Source of the DNA: Siphonodentalium dalli
Lineage: Eukaryota > Mollusca > Scaphopoda > Gadilida > Siphonodentaliidae
Reading direction: 5' to 3'
Assembly: GCA_032622095.1 (NCBI GenBank)
Contig: CP136067.1
Span: 137,829,990 to 137,893,989, forward strand
DNA length: 64,000 nt
Positions 1 through 8,739 of this stretch are shown piece after piece (within the stretch, counting starts at the first letter, position 1; every line of letters starts with the position of its first letter). Made by a program: the position numbers and the translations under genes. The notes beneath the pieces were generated by a model, which searched no databases, was not told the origin of the DNA, and worked only from the letters and a program-made list of their open reading frames with translations.

Positions 1-207
1 GCCTCGCATATATAAGAGAATGCATTGGCCTAAAAAAAATCTTTTTTTAACACTTTTTACCATTTTTTCTTACATTCTTTAACAATTTTATAATTTTTAA
101 TGTGTTAAGCCAATGCATTCTCTTATATATGCGAGGCGACCTATGGTCGACTCGCATATATAAGAGAATGCATTGGCACAGGGCCCTTCTGTTGGGTAAA
201 GGGTTAA
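1..207. mobile_element. TTAA MITE, family 1 (cut by window edge)
   Basis: Right part of a piggyBac-like MITE. It ends in GTTGGGTAAAGGGTTAA with TTAA at 204-207. Before that come an AT-rich spacer and a dyad built of CCAATGCATTCTCTTATATA and its complement around a central TCGACC/GGTCGA-like core. The same structure recurs at 2393, 4529, 8860 and 55635, where complete copies are about 400 bp. The left end lies outside the window. No coding capacity; presumed to move with a piggyBac-type transposase, inferred from the TTAA target and CCCTTT terminus. Confidence 0.85.
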
Positions 208-385
208 AAAAACAAAATTGACTTAGTCAAGTTGAACTAAAAATGATCCTGTTTCATATGGTGCATATTTCATATCTGTAGATGACCACTTGATGTGTAC
301 ATGTAATTATGTATGAATTTTAGTGACAACCAAAGAATGAAACCAAGTACAGGGGTACATATCAAAACTATATTTCCTGCATGAC

Positions 386-911
386 TTAACCCTTTGGTGA
401 ACCGTACGGCGACATACAGTAATGCTCTAAATAATTGACTCCTTAACCACAGTAGAATTATGGGTAACTTTTCAGGATTTAGTCGGAAATATGGCTCTCA
501 GTGAGAGCTTACCGATGAATGGCAACAAGCCATATTTCCGACTAAATCCTGAAAAGTTACCCATAATTGTGCGGTGGTTAAGGAGTCGATTATTTAGAGC
601 ATTACTGTATGTCGCTGTACGGTTCGCGAGTGGATCGACATATATGTCGTTTCAGGAAGTGTCATTTTTATGTGGACATAACTTCAATTGATTATCTGAT
701 TTCTAAATGATTTGTATTAGAGATAGTTTGATTAATATAATGTCCCAATGTTTAAGTGCAATAGATTATGATGACAGAAAATACACATAAATTAAAACAA
801 ATTATTGGACCTTTTGACCCAAATTTGTTAATAATTATTGCTATGACGTTGACGTTAATCTCATGCATGACGTCAAGTATATGACATTATAGATACTCTC
901 CAAAGGGTTAA
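386..911. mobile_element. TTAA element with TTAACCCTTTGG ends
   Basis: Both ends carry a 12-bp inverted repeat TTAACCCTTTGG, with TTAA at 386-389 and 908-911. The first ten bases are shared with the family 1 MITE, so the same piggyBac-like transposase may serve both. No coding potential was seen. It has been invaded at 415-609 by a TA-targeting palindrome. Only this copy occurs in the window, so its full extent rests on the end symmetry alone. Confidence 0.6.
417..607. mobile_element. Palindromic TA-flanked MITE, copy 1
   Basis: A nearly self-complementary element running from CAGTAATGCTC to GAGCATTACTG, flanked by TA at 415-416 and 608-609. It pairs through GGGTAACTTTTCAGGATT and its complement, leaving a short asymmetric loop. 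The TA duplication fits Tc1/mariner-type mobilisation. Removing it leaves a palindromic target (GAACCGTACGGCGACATA and its near-mirror). The short ORF read across it is only a translation of the hairpin. Confidence 0.85.
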
Positions 912-1204
912 ACCAAATATTTTCACCCCACCCCCCTCCCCCAGGGCTTGCATTTTTATAAATGACACTACTCACCTGACAGGCTGCGTTCCATTGGGCC
1001 TTTGATAATTAGGTTTGACCCATGGACGGGGCTGGCTCGGAATGATATCTCTTTAGAGTTGCCATTGTTTAGTCCCTCATTGAAGCTTCCTGTCCGTGGC
1101 ATCACCAAGGTAATCCTCTCATCGGAACCAGTGTCTTCAATATATATAACTGTAAGAAAAAGATTCATCACAACCACTGTCTTCTATACATGTATACATG
1201 TACA

Positions 1205-1425
1205 AGCCTGCAAATGGTGTATCTGTCATTTGCAGAATGAGGTCCCCAAAGGATGAATTTAGTGATGCCATCCCACACAGCATAACATGTATGTGTTTTT
1301 CTTGTACGAGTCCAGGTTGTGGTGAAAAGTCATACAACCTGGACGAGTACAAGAAAACACATACTGTACACAACATTGTGTAATGACATTTTTATTATCC
1401 ATCCATCTGCATGTTCATCCAAATG
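1205..1425. repeat. Two repeat fragments: FB-50k piece and FB-1.6k hairpin
   Basis: 1213-1267 matches, in reverse, the repeat at 50500-50575 (TTTGCAGAA, then GAGGTCCCC). 1287-1368 is a hairpin of CTTGTACGAGTCCAGG and its complement. The stretch after it, AACATTGTGTAATGAC followed by TTATTATCCATC, is the same as that following the larger hairpin at 1585. This is therefore a partial copy of the family described there. Confidence 0.6.
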
Positions 1426-1584
1426 ACATCACACGGAGTCCAGATAATATTTATAAAAGTCATATGACTTTCGGGATTCCAATATGACTTTCGAGAGTCT
1501 GGTCTTTGCATTGGTCTTCTATATATGGTACAAGGGTATAACTGTATATGAAAGATTACTACATGATAGACAAAGCTGATATGA

Positions 1585-2142
1585 TACAATGTTGTGTACA
1601 GTATGTGTTTTTCTTGTACGAGTCCAGGTTGTGGTGAAAAGTCATATTGGACTCGACACTGCGTGTCTCGTCCAATATGACTTTTCACCACAACCTGGAC
1701 GAGTACAAGAAAATCGCATACTGTACACAACATTGTATAATGACATTTTTATTATCCATCTGTATGTTTATCCAAATTTTGGGAATAAAACTTTTGTGGT
1801 TATTTTTGGTATTTGTCGGCACTTAATTCTCAATAAAAGCCTGTATATTGATCATCAGAAAGCATGATTTGGAAAAGTACACACGTAAGTGAGAAAAAAA
1901 CTCAATGCGGAAGTGAAACGTCTGCTAAAATCCATCAGTATTGCGCGCGCATCACAATTTCACCGATTCATTTCGCAATAGAGTTAATTCGTGATGTCAC
2001 GGAGTCCAATAAAAAGTGATATTGTACAGTCGGGAGTCCAATATGACTTTCGGGAGTCCAATATGACTTTTTCCAGGACTATATCACGTGGCGACTTTTG
2101 CCCAATCGGAAATCGTGTTAGTTAAGGGATGGATAATAATAA
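1585..2142 (+). mobile_element. FB-1.6k element, left copy of an inverted pair
   Basis: Starts with a 150-bp hairpin (1585-1737), whose arms read ACAATGTTGTGTACAGTATG and its complement, and continues to GTTAAGGGATGGATAAT. The whole unit reappears in reverse complement at 3289-3822. It contains repeated GAGTCCAATATGACTTT boxes and a GTGATGTCACG site. No ORF of substance. Likely a non-autonomous element; superfamily not recognised. Confidence 0.65.
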
Positions 2143-2392
2143 TTTTTATGGACCACGAGCTGAACAATAGTCAAAAATATCAAACGACCCAAACTTGGAA
2201 TAGAGTACATACAATTAGATGGTCTTTCTGATACATGTAATTCGTGTTTGAAGTTATACAGTATACTAAGAGCAAATAATGAAATAATGCTATTTTTGTA
2301 CAACAGTCGTTTTGAAGTTAATAGAGAACTTAAATTTTATCATTTCGTTGTCAAAAAAATTATGTTCAAAATAATAAAAACATCTTTAACCC

Positions 2393-2649
2393 TTAACCCT
2401 TTACCCAACAGAACGGCCCTGTGCCAATGCATTCTCTTATATATGCGAGTCGACCATAGGTCGCCTCGCATATATAAGAGAATGCATTGGCTTAACACAT
2501 TAAAAATTATAAAATTGTTAAAGAATGTAAGAAAAAATGGTAAAAAAGATTTTTTTTAGGCCAATGCATTCTCTTATATATTGAGACAGACCCAAGATAT
2601 TTTAGGCTGTTGAAGCTTTATTTGGCCGGTTTGTTGGGTAAAGGGTTAA
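2393..2649. mobile_element. TTAA MITE, family 1, internally shortened
   Basis: Begins TTAACCCTTTACCCAACA at 2393 and ends GTTGGGTAAAGGGTTAA at 2649. It has one complete dyad (CCAATGCATTCTCTTATATA), the AT-rich spacer and half of a second dyad, then passes directly to the family's other flank (GACCGAAGATATTTTAGG-like). Compared with the roughly 400-bp full copies it has lost part of the second dyad. Its last TTAA (2646-2649) is also the first TTAA of the next element. Confidence 0.85.
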
Positions 2650-2863
2650 CCCTTCAATGACTGGAGCATCCCGAAATTTTGCGAAAACCCTGTGCCAATG
2701 CATTCCCTTATATATGCCTAACAATATTTACCTGGACCATGACCTTGTAAGCCAGTGAATTCTCCCTTTGAGAGACTCACATACATGTATATAATGTAAG
2801 AGAATGCACTGGCACAGGATCTTCAATGCTGCACCAGCGCATCTCCTGTCATGAAAGGGTTAA
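2646..2863. mobile_element. TTAA MITE, family 2
   Basis: Ends TTAACCCTTCAATGAC and GTCATGAAAGGGTTAA (TTAA at 2646-2649 and 2860-2863). Inside, it carries the GTGCCAATGCATTC and TATATATG core of family 1, although the outer sequence differs. Further members are at 40837, 42835 (fragment) and 62637. It abuts the previous MITE with no intervening base. Confidence 0.8.
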
Positions 2864-3288
2864 TTACCCAGGGTTCGTATTAGTAGAACCCACCAACATC
2901 ATAGGATTCATAGCATTATAACAGCTAGGTCTGGTTGACCAGGTTAAGTATGCCTGGCTGTCTGAGTGTGAGAGTAAAACACACTGTTCAGATCTCTTGG
3001 GTGAAATTATTGGTCCTGGGTTCAAGATAGTAATGTTTGCCGCAGAACAATAATCAAATTCCTCCTGATTTGCCATGGGAAATCAATTCTTCTGAAGAGC
3101 TGTGCTGTATATCATTAACCCATTTTTTATTACAAACACATGGCTCACAGGGTTTTTTTCTTTAAAGGCATGGATGGCCTTTCTAATACTGTTCTATTAC
3201 TGTTTTCTATGGGCTGTTATTATGGAAAGTAACAGTGGTTGAAATTCAATTAACACTCCCACATCACCCTTCTATGATCAAATAAGCA
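2864..3288. other. No gene seen
   Basis: Unique-looking AT-rich DNA between the MITE pair and the right arm of the inverted repeat. A weak similarity (CCCACCAACATCATAG) links it to 37361-37421 and 53171-53230, so it is probably an old repeat. Confidence 0.5.
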
Positions 3289-3822
3289 TTATTATCCATC
3301 CCTTAACTAACACTATTTCTGATTGGGCAAAAGCTGCCACGTGATAATCCGGGAAAAAGTCATATTGGACTCCCGAATGTCATATTGGACTCCCAAGTGT
3401 GCGATATGACTTTTTTATCGGGACTCTGTGATGTCACGAATTAACTCAATTGCGAAATGAATCTGTGAAATTGTGATGCGCATGCAACACTGGTGGATTT
3501 AGCAGACGTTTCACTTCCGCATTGAGTTTTTTTTCACTTCCGTGTTTACTCTTCCAAATCATGCTTTCTGATAATCAAAATACAGGCTTTTATAGAGAAC
3601 TAAGTGCCGACAAATACCAAAAATAACCACAAAAGTTGTATTCCCAAAATTTGGATAAACATACAGATGGATAATAAAAATGTCATTATACAATGTTGTG
3701 TACAGTATGAGTTTTTCTTGTACTCATCCAGGTTGTGGTGAAAAGTCATATTGGACTTTTCACCCCAACCTGGACTTGTACAAGAAAAACACATACATGT
3801 ACTGTACACAACATTGTGCAAT
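3289..3822 (-). mobile_element. FB-1.6k element, right copy of the inverted pair
   Basis: Reverse complement of 1585-2142: it opens with ATTATCCATCCCTTAACTAA, carries the same CAATATGAC boxes and CCGCATTGAGTTTTTTT segment, and closes with the TTGTACTCATCCAGG hairpin at 3690-3822. The sequences have diverged by substitutions and small indels, so this is not a very recent duplication. With the left copy it makes an inverted repeat of about 0.55-kb arms around 1.15 kb. Confidence 0.65.
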
Positions 3823-4254
3823 AACTTTATATTATGCAACACAAGATTCCATTTATAAAATCATTATAGTGAGTAAGAACACCATTATAATCAGTAAATA
3901 TACTTTAAATACAAGTCTTGATTTAACTAGATTTGCATCGCAATTTGCGATGCGATTTCCAATTTCTGCTAACCAATTTACAATGCAAAAACATGTATTG
4001 GTAGGGAATGCTATGCAAAAGCTACCCAGTGCTGCAAAATGCTATACAAATTTAAAACATTAAATCAACCCCTGAAATATGTAGTTGGGATATCTGCATA
4101 CTGGTATGTGAGAGAGAAGTCACTTCTCTATGGGACAAAAATAGGGAGAAGTGTCACATTTTAGGGAGAAAATCAATCTCTTTGAAAAGCGGACGAAAAT
4201 CCTATATCAGATGTACGTCTCGAGAACTCTCTATTAAAATTAGGTTCTGTTTTG
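3823..4254. other. No gene seen
   Basis: AT-rich DNA with a few direct word repeats. No start, splice or RNA pattern was recognised. Confidence 0.5.
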
Positions 4255-4400
4255 AAGGGATTCCCTCCATTACATTGGAGTGGTGCACCCACCCCCTCCG
4301 AAACCTTCACCCGCTCAGGCCTTCATCCTTCCTGATATGACATTGGCATAATAATGCCCGAAAACAGGTGTCCCCAAAAATCCCTGGATCCTTCACTGAT
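4255..4400 (-). repeat. Dispersed repeat fragment shared with 12120-12300
   Basis: Reverse-complement match to 12120-12300. The shared landmarks are GTGAAGGATC, TTTTTGGGGACACCTGTTTT and AAGGCCTGAGCGG. Neither copy has an ORF that would explain the conservation. Probably two pieces of one old transposon. Confidence 0.55.
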
Positions 4401-4528
4401 GTACAGTTATACACATTTACACTGTCATTCTTTTATGTACACATGTATACACCCTAATTTATCAAATTTATACTTTAGCTGTAGAACCAGAGTGGTAATA
4501 TTTTACATAATACTTTACTGTGAATTCA

Positions 4529-5132
4529 TTAAGCCTTTACCCAACAAACCGGCCAAAACCGGCCAAATAAAGCTTCAACAGCCTAAAATATCTTCGGTCT
4601 GTCTCAATAGAACCATACAAATATGGATATCAATGGAACCGGCTCCTTGACCACATTGTGATAGTTACAGTTATGCCCTGTGCCAATGCATTCTCTTATA
4701 TATGCGAGTCGACCATAGGTCGCCTCGCATATATAAGAGAATGCATTGGCCTAAAAAAAATCTTACTGTGAATTCATTAAGCCTTTACCCAACAAACTGG
4801 CCAAAACCGGCCAAATAAAGCTTCAACAGCCTAAAATATCTTCGGTCTGTCTCAATAGAACCATACAAATATGGATATCATTAAAACCGGCTCCTTGACC
4901 ACATTGTGATAGTTACAGTTATGCCCTGTGCCAATGCATTCTCTTATATATGCGAGTCGACCATAGGTCGCCTCGCATATATAAGAGAATGCATTGGCCT
5001 AAAAAAAATCTTTTTTTAACACTTTTTACCATTTTTTTTTACATTCTTTAACAATTTTATAATACCTATGGTCGACTCGCATATATAAGAGAATGCATTG
5101 GCACAGGGCCGTTCTGTTGGGTAAAGGGTTAA
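4529..5132. mobile_element. TTAA MITE, family 1, with a 248-bp internal tandem duplication
   Basis: Starts TTAAGCCTTTACCCAACA and ends GTTGGGTAAAGGGTTAA. The left part is present twice: TTACTGTGAATTCATTAAGC occurs at 4515 and again at 4763, a shift of 248 bp. The duplicated segment includes 14 bp of flanking DNA, so it arose after insertion, by replication slippage or unequal exchange, and not by a second transposition. The right dyad is partly deleted. The last TTAA is shared with the next element. Confidence 0.8.
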
Positions 5133-5420
5133 AGATGCATAATCCGAATTAATGCTCACTAATTACTATTTCCTTGGATTCGGGTGTAAAAAATATTTGA
5201 TTCGAGTCGAGGAGCCCACCCATCAAAGCTCAGAGTGATCAGATATCAAAAAATAAATTCGTTGAACAAAATGTTGACAAATAACAGGTTTTGGGCAATT
5301 TTATACTGTAGTTGACTGTGGTTGGCATTATTTTTGGTCAATTAATCAATTCTGATAACTGAAGCAGCATTTCAAAAAATGTTGTTGGAATCCTAATTAT
5401 ATCACGGTGGGGAAGGGTCA
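5129..5420 (+). mobile_element. TTAAAG element, family 4, 3'-degenerate
   Basis: Begins TTAAAGATGCATAATCCGAA, directly on the terminal TTAA of the preceding MITE. The middle has the landmark GATTCGAGTCGAGGA, then a deletion relative to the copies at 44184 and 47651. The final part (TCTGATAACTGAAG) is present but the closing inverted end is eroded. Seven members of the family occur in the window. Confidence 0.75.
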
Positions 5421-6059
5421 TTTCACAATCAAGAAGAGCGCTTTTTCTCACCGACGGACCAAACACAATTTAATTTTTTCAAAGTGATTTGTTCATATTC
5501 AATTTTTCATACTCATAAGTCATTGTTGATGAAAACTATGCCATATTACCCTCCCTAGAATCAAATTCTGTATTTTATGGCATGCAAATGGTTGAATAGG
5601 GCCGATTTCTTAACCCATGACTCAATATTAAGCATTATACGCACTAGTTGTCAGTAGCTGATGCAAAGTTGGAAAATGGTCTGAGTAAAATACATTAAAT
5701 AGTCATTTCATTGTAATATCAGCCATCCATCAATTGTTCTTAAATCAATTTTGTCACCAATTAAACAAAATTGTACCTCCAAAATTACCCAATTTCCAAA
5801 CAGTAGCTCCCAATGTCAAAATATTTCCAAGTTTCTTTGATGGATTTTATATTCTACAAGTCAACTGGAGCACATACAGTCAAATTGTACTTGATTTCCT
5901 TCAATATTCTTGCAATCGTCTATTTTTAACCCAATTATATGCACGTGTTTCGGAATGGACATTTATTAAATTTCTTAGAATTTAAGTGGCTACGGAGCTC
6001 CATGATACTTGATGGTGAGTAAACATCTAGTGAATAACACCACTACCTGGATGTAGAGG
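5421..6059. other. No gene seen
   Basis: AT-rich. An 83-codon frame at 5734-5985 has a composition typical of random AT-rich DNA and no domain that I recognise. Confidence 0.5.
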
Positions 6060-6061
6060 TA

Positions 6062-6274
6062 CAGTAATGCTCTAAGTAATCGACTTCTTAACCACAGCAG
6101 AATTATGGGTAACTTTTCAGGATTTAGTTGGAAATATGGCTTGTTGCCATTCATCGGAAAGCTCTCCCCGAGAGCTTTCCGATGAATGACAACAAGCCAT
6201 ATTTCCGACTAAATCCTGAAAAGTTACCCATAATTCTGCTGTGGTTAAGAAGTCGATTACTTAGAGCATTACTG
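6062..6274. mobile_element. Palindromic TA-flanked MITE, copy 2
   Basis: A 213-bp near-perfect inverted repeat flanked by TA at 6060-6061 and 6275-6276. Each arm is about 100 bp and the centre reads AGCTCTCCCCGAGAGCT, so there is almost no loop. Few mismatches between arms suggest recent origin or arm-to-arm gene conversion. Confidence 0.9.
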
Positions 6275-6276
6275 TA

Positions 6277-7425
6277 GTAAAAGTATAGATTTTCTTATTA
6301 AATTTCATGATGCAAAGCACGTTTCAGAGTGTGTTTCGGAGTGGACATTTTGTTTGACATATTAGTTCTGCAGACTAAAACATACATTGGGAAAGATCTG
6401 AATTAATGTCTCATATTTATCAAAAAGAATGGTTACTCTTTGCTACATGTATATTAAGACCATTTTTGTCCACATGAACAGTATACATGTATATCATACA
6501 CAACTGTACCCCATTTCGGAGTGGACATCATAAAAAGCTAATTTTGGATATTAATTGTCTGTACAATCAAACAAGTGTTATTCGATTATTATTTGGTTAT
6601 TTTTAACACCGTTTTCTGCATTTGAATCAGTTGGTGATTTCTAGTCTGGAAAGCAACATAATATTTTCAAATTCACAGTGCATAATTTCTTTATCTCTTA
6701 TGAGAGTTCTGCATTGCAAATTTTGAGAAAGCAATTTTACTGGATTTTGGTGTTTGACAGGGCAAAAGACATCCATGTTCTATTTATTATCTATAACATG
6801 ACCATTTAAAATGTTCAGCTAAATGTATACATGGGTAAGATGACAGTAGCTGTCCTATAATCTACAGGTACATGTATGGCAACAACTTTCTTTAGAGTGA
6901 GAAAACTGAAATGCTCAACCTGATTGTGAAATGACCCGGAATTACGTGGTTTCGAGGTTGGTGAGTACCAGGCATTCATAATGTGCCAACGCACAAAAAC
7001 ATTATACATGAGGAACCTACTCAAAACATAGCAGTTTGACTGTTACGAGCATATGCTAGTTTATTTTTGAAACAATTTGATACCTTATTTGTTCGGAAAT
7101 ACTTAGTGGTTTTCTATAACATTCTGACCAAAGCTGCCAGTAGGAGGTGCGTGGAATATATACATGTTCCAGTCGATACATCTTGGAGAATCCTTCGACT
7201 GACAACTTTGGTCAAAATGTTAAGAGTAAACAAATGTGAATTTGGACATATATGAGACATCAGCTTGTTTGAATAATAGTATAGCATCTGCTCGTAGCTG
7301 TCAAAATAATATGTAATATCTTAGTTTATTACCTTTTTTCCTCACTTTTGGTTGCATTTGAGATCGCCTCGGCCATTATGAATGCGTGATACTCATCAAC
7401 TCGAAACCACGTGATTCCCCAACGT
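6277..7425. other. No gene seen
   Basis: AT-rich with scattered ACATGTAT words. A CGGAGTGGACAT word recurs around 5950, 6337 and 6515, hinting at an old low-copy repeat. Nothing coding is supported. Confidence 0.5.
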
Positions 7426-7474
7426 GGATATGGGGACCATCGAATCGAATTGAGTATCTTTAACCTTGGTGCTA
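7426..7474 (+). repeat. Solo 3' end of a TTAAAG (family 4) element
   Basis: Matches the closing part of the copies at 44184 and 44730 (ATATGGGGACCATCGAATCG) and ends in CTTTAA. The rest of the element is missing. Confidence 0.6.
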
Positions 7475-7765
7475 TGGTTTAATCTGAACTCTAGTGTGAT
7501 CAGCCATGCTTATCATTCCATTCCAACATTTCCTCTGCTTTTGACCCTGGTGCAACGCTAATTGCGATAGCTGCACATTATTGATTTAAATTATTGATTG
7601 CAAATCACCTTCAAACGATCATTTGATGAAGGTGATTATCTCCAGTTAATTCAGAAACACTGGAAGCATTCATGTGTCTAAAATCATGAAATGAAAAAAC
7701 CGATGAAGGTTACCCAAATAGCATTAAAACATCAAAAGAAAAAATATTTTCTCAAGTTATGACTA

Positions 7766-8698
7766 TTAAAGGCACGGGCGGCGTTCGTTGCAGAAATATT
7801 CATATCTGTTCAAATTGGCATCAACAGAAGGAATATTAAAATATACATAGTTTTGCTCATACATGTATGTCAAACATAATCAGCACGTAAATAGTATATT
7901 GTCGTCAAGACATATGCTGGTGTACGTAAACAAGAACCTGCTCGTGTTACAGAAGTTTGGTTAATCACACACAAATGATCAGGGTTCGCGCTGCCACTTG
8001 CCAAATTTGCCAATGGCAAAAATAATTCACATTTGGCAAAAAATATTTTCATTTGGCAAAAGTTTTGGCAAGTAATTTTTTAATTCCTCAAGCAATTTGA
8101 AAAATATTGGTCAATCATTATCGATCATTTCAGGAAATCTTAAACATAATTATATTAGTGGTGTTTTATACGGTTTAGGGGAAGTTAACACCTCTGATGG
8201 CAAGCAGTTAATCTCATAGCATTAATTTGTACTTATGGTTGGAGGGATGACTAATCCCCCTGTAATGTGCCCTTCCGATGAAGCAACCCTTCTACAATTG
8301 TATTGTTCGGTGATTGGCTTATTGTTGTATGATAGACCACAATGGAGATGCCAGTATAATTGATTATTAACTGCTTTTTCTATCGATATCAAGTCGTTCA
8401 ACCCGCGAATGTCGAAACATTATTTATTATTTCCATATCAGGAAAACAGTAACAAATAACGCTCTTTATGTTTACCATATCCGGATCTAAACAAAAGCCA
8501 GGTTCTGTAACATTTTTTGCTTTTGTTTACATAACAAAGGAAAAACATTTGACAATAACATACTGTTTATGCCATATTTCTTATTGGTATAAGAACAAAG
8601 TATGTCTATATTTTACTATTCTTTCTGTTTATGGTGTTTTTTGACGGAGCTGAATATTTTAACAGCATACCCACTGCCAATGCTGCCCCTATCTTTAA
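7766..8698. mobile_element. TTAAAGGCAC element, family 5, interrupted
   Basis: Opens with TTAAAGGCACG at 7766 and closes with CTTTAA at 8698. The same sequence, uninterrupted and 465 bp long, is at 32215-32679; shared blocks include TAATCACACACAAATG and TGACAATAACATACTGTTTA. The extra length here is explained by a hAT-like MITE inserted at 7980. No coding potential. Confidence 0.75.
7980..8425. mobile_element. hAT-like MITE, CAGGGTTCGC family, eroded right end
   Basis: Starts CAGGGTTCGCGCTGCCACTT and tracks the complete member at 48371-48870 through repeated TTTGGCAAAA words and GCAACCCTTCTACAATTGTA. Its right inverted end is lost, so the end coordinate is approximate; it was set where the host family 5 element resumes. 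Confidence 0.7.
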
Positions 8699-8739
8699 AG
8701 TACTGCACTTTTATTTACAATTATTTATACAAAATGATA

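Noticed and set aside
491-691. Peptide MNGNKPYFRLNPEKLPII found also at 11099-11329
   Set aside because: Translation of the palindromic TA MITE, not a gene.
1395-1733. Peptide with VVVKSHIG repeated on both strands around 1395-1867 and 3600-4063
   Set aside because: Caused by the FB-1.6k hairpin arms.
2248-2559. Peptide PLPNR..LCQCILLYMRVD found also at 8631-9020 and 55874-56089
   Set aside because: The apparent protein conservation comes from reading the same family 1 MITE at three places; the MITE dyad explains it.
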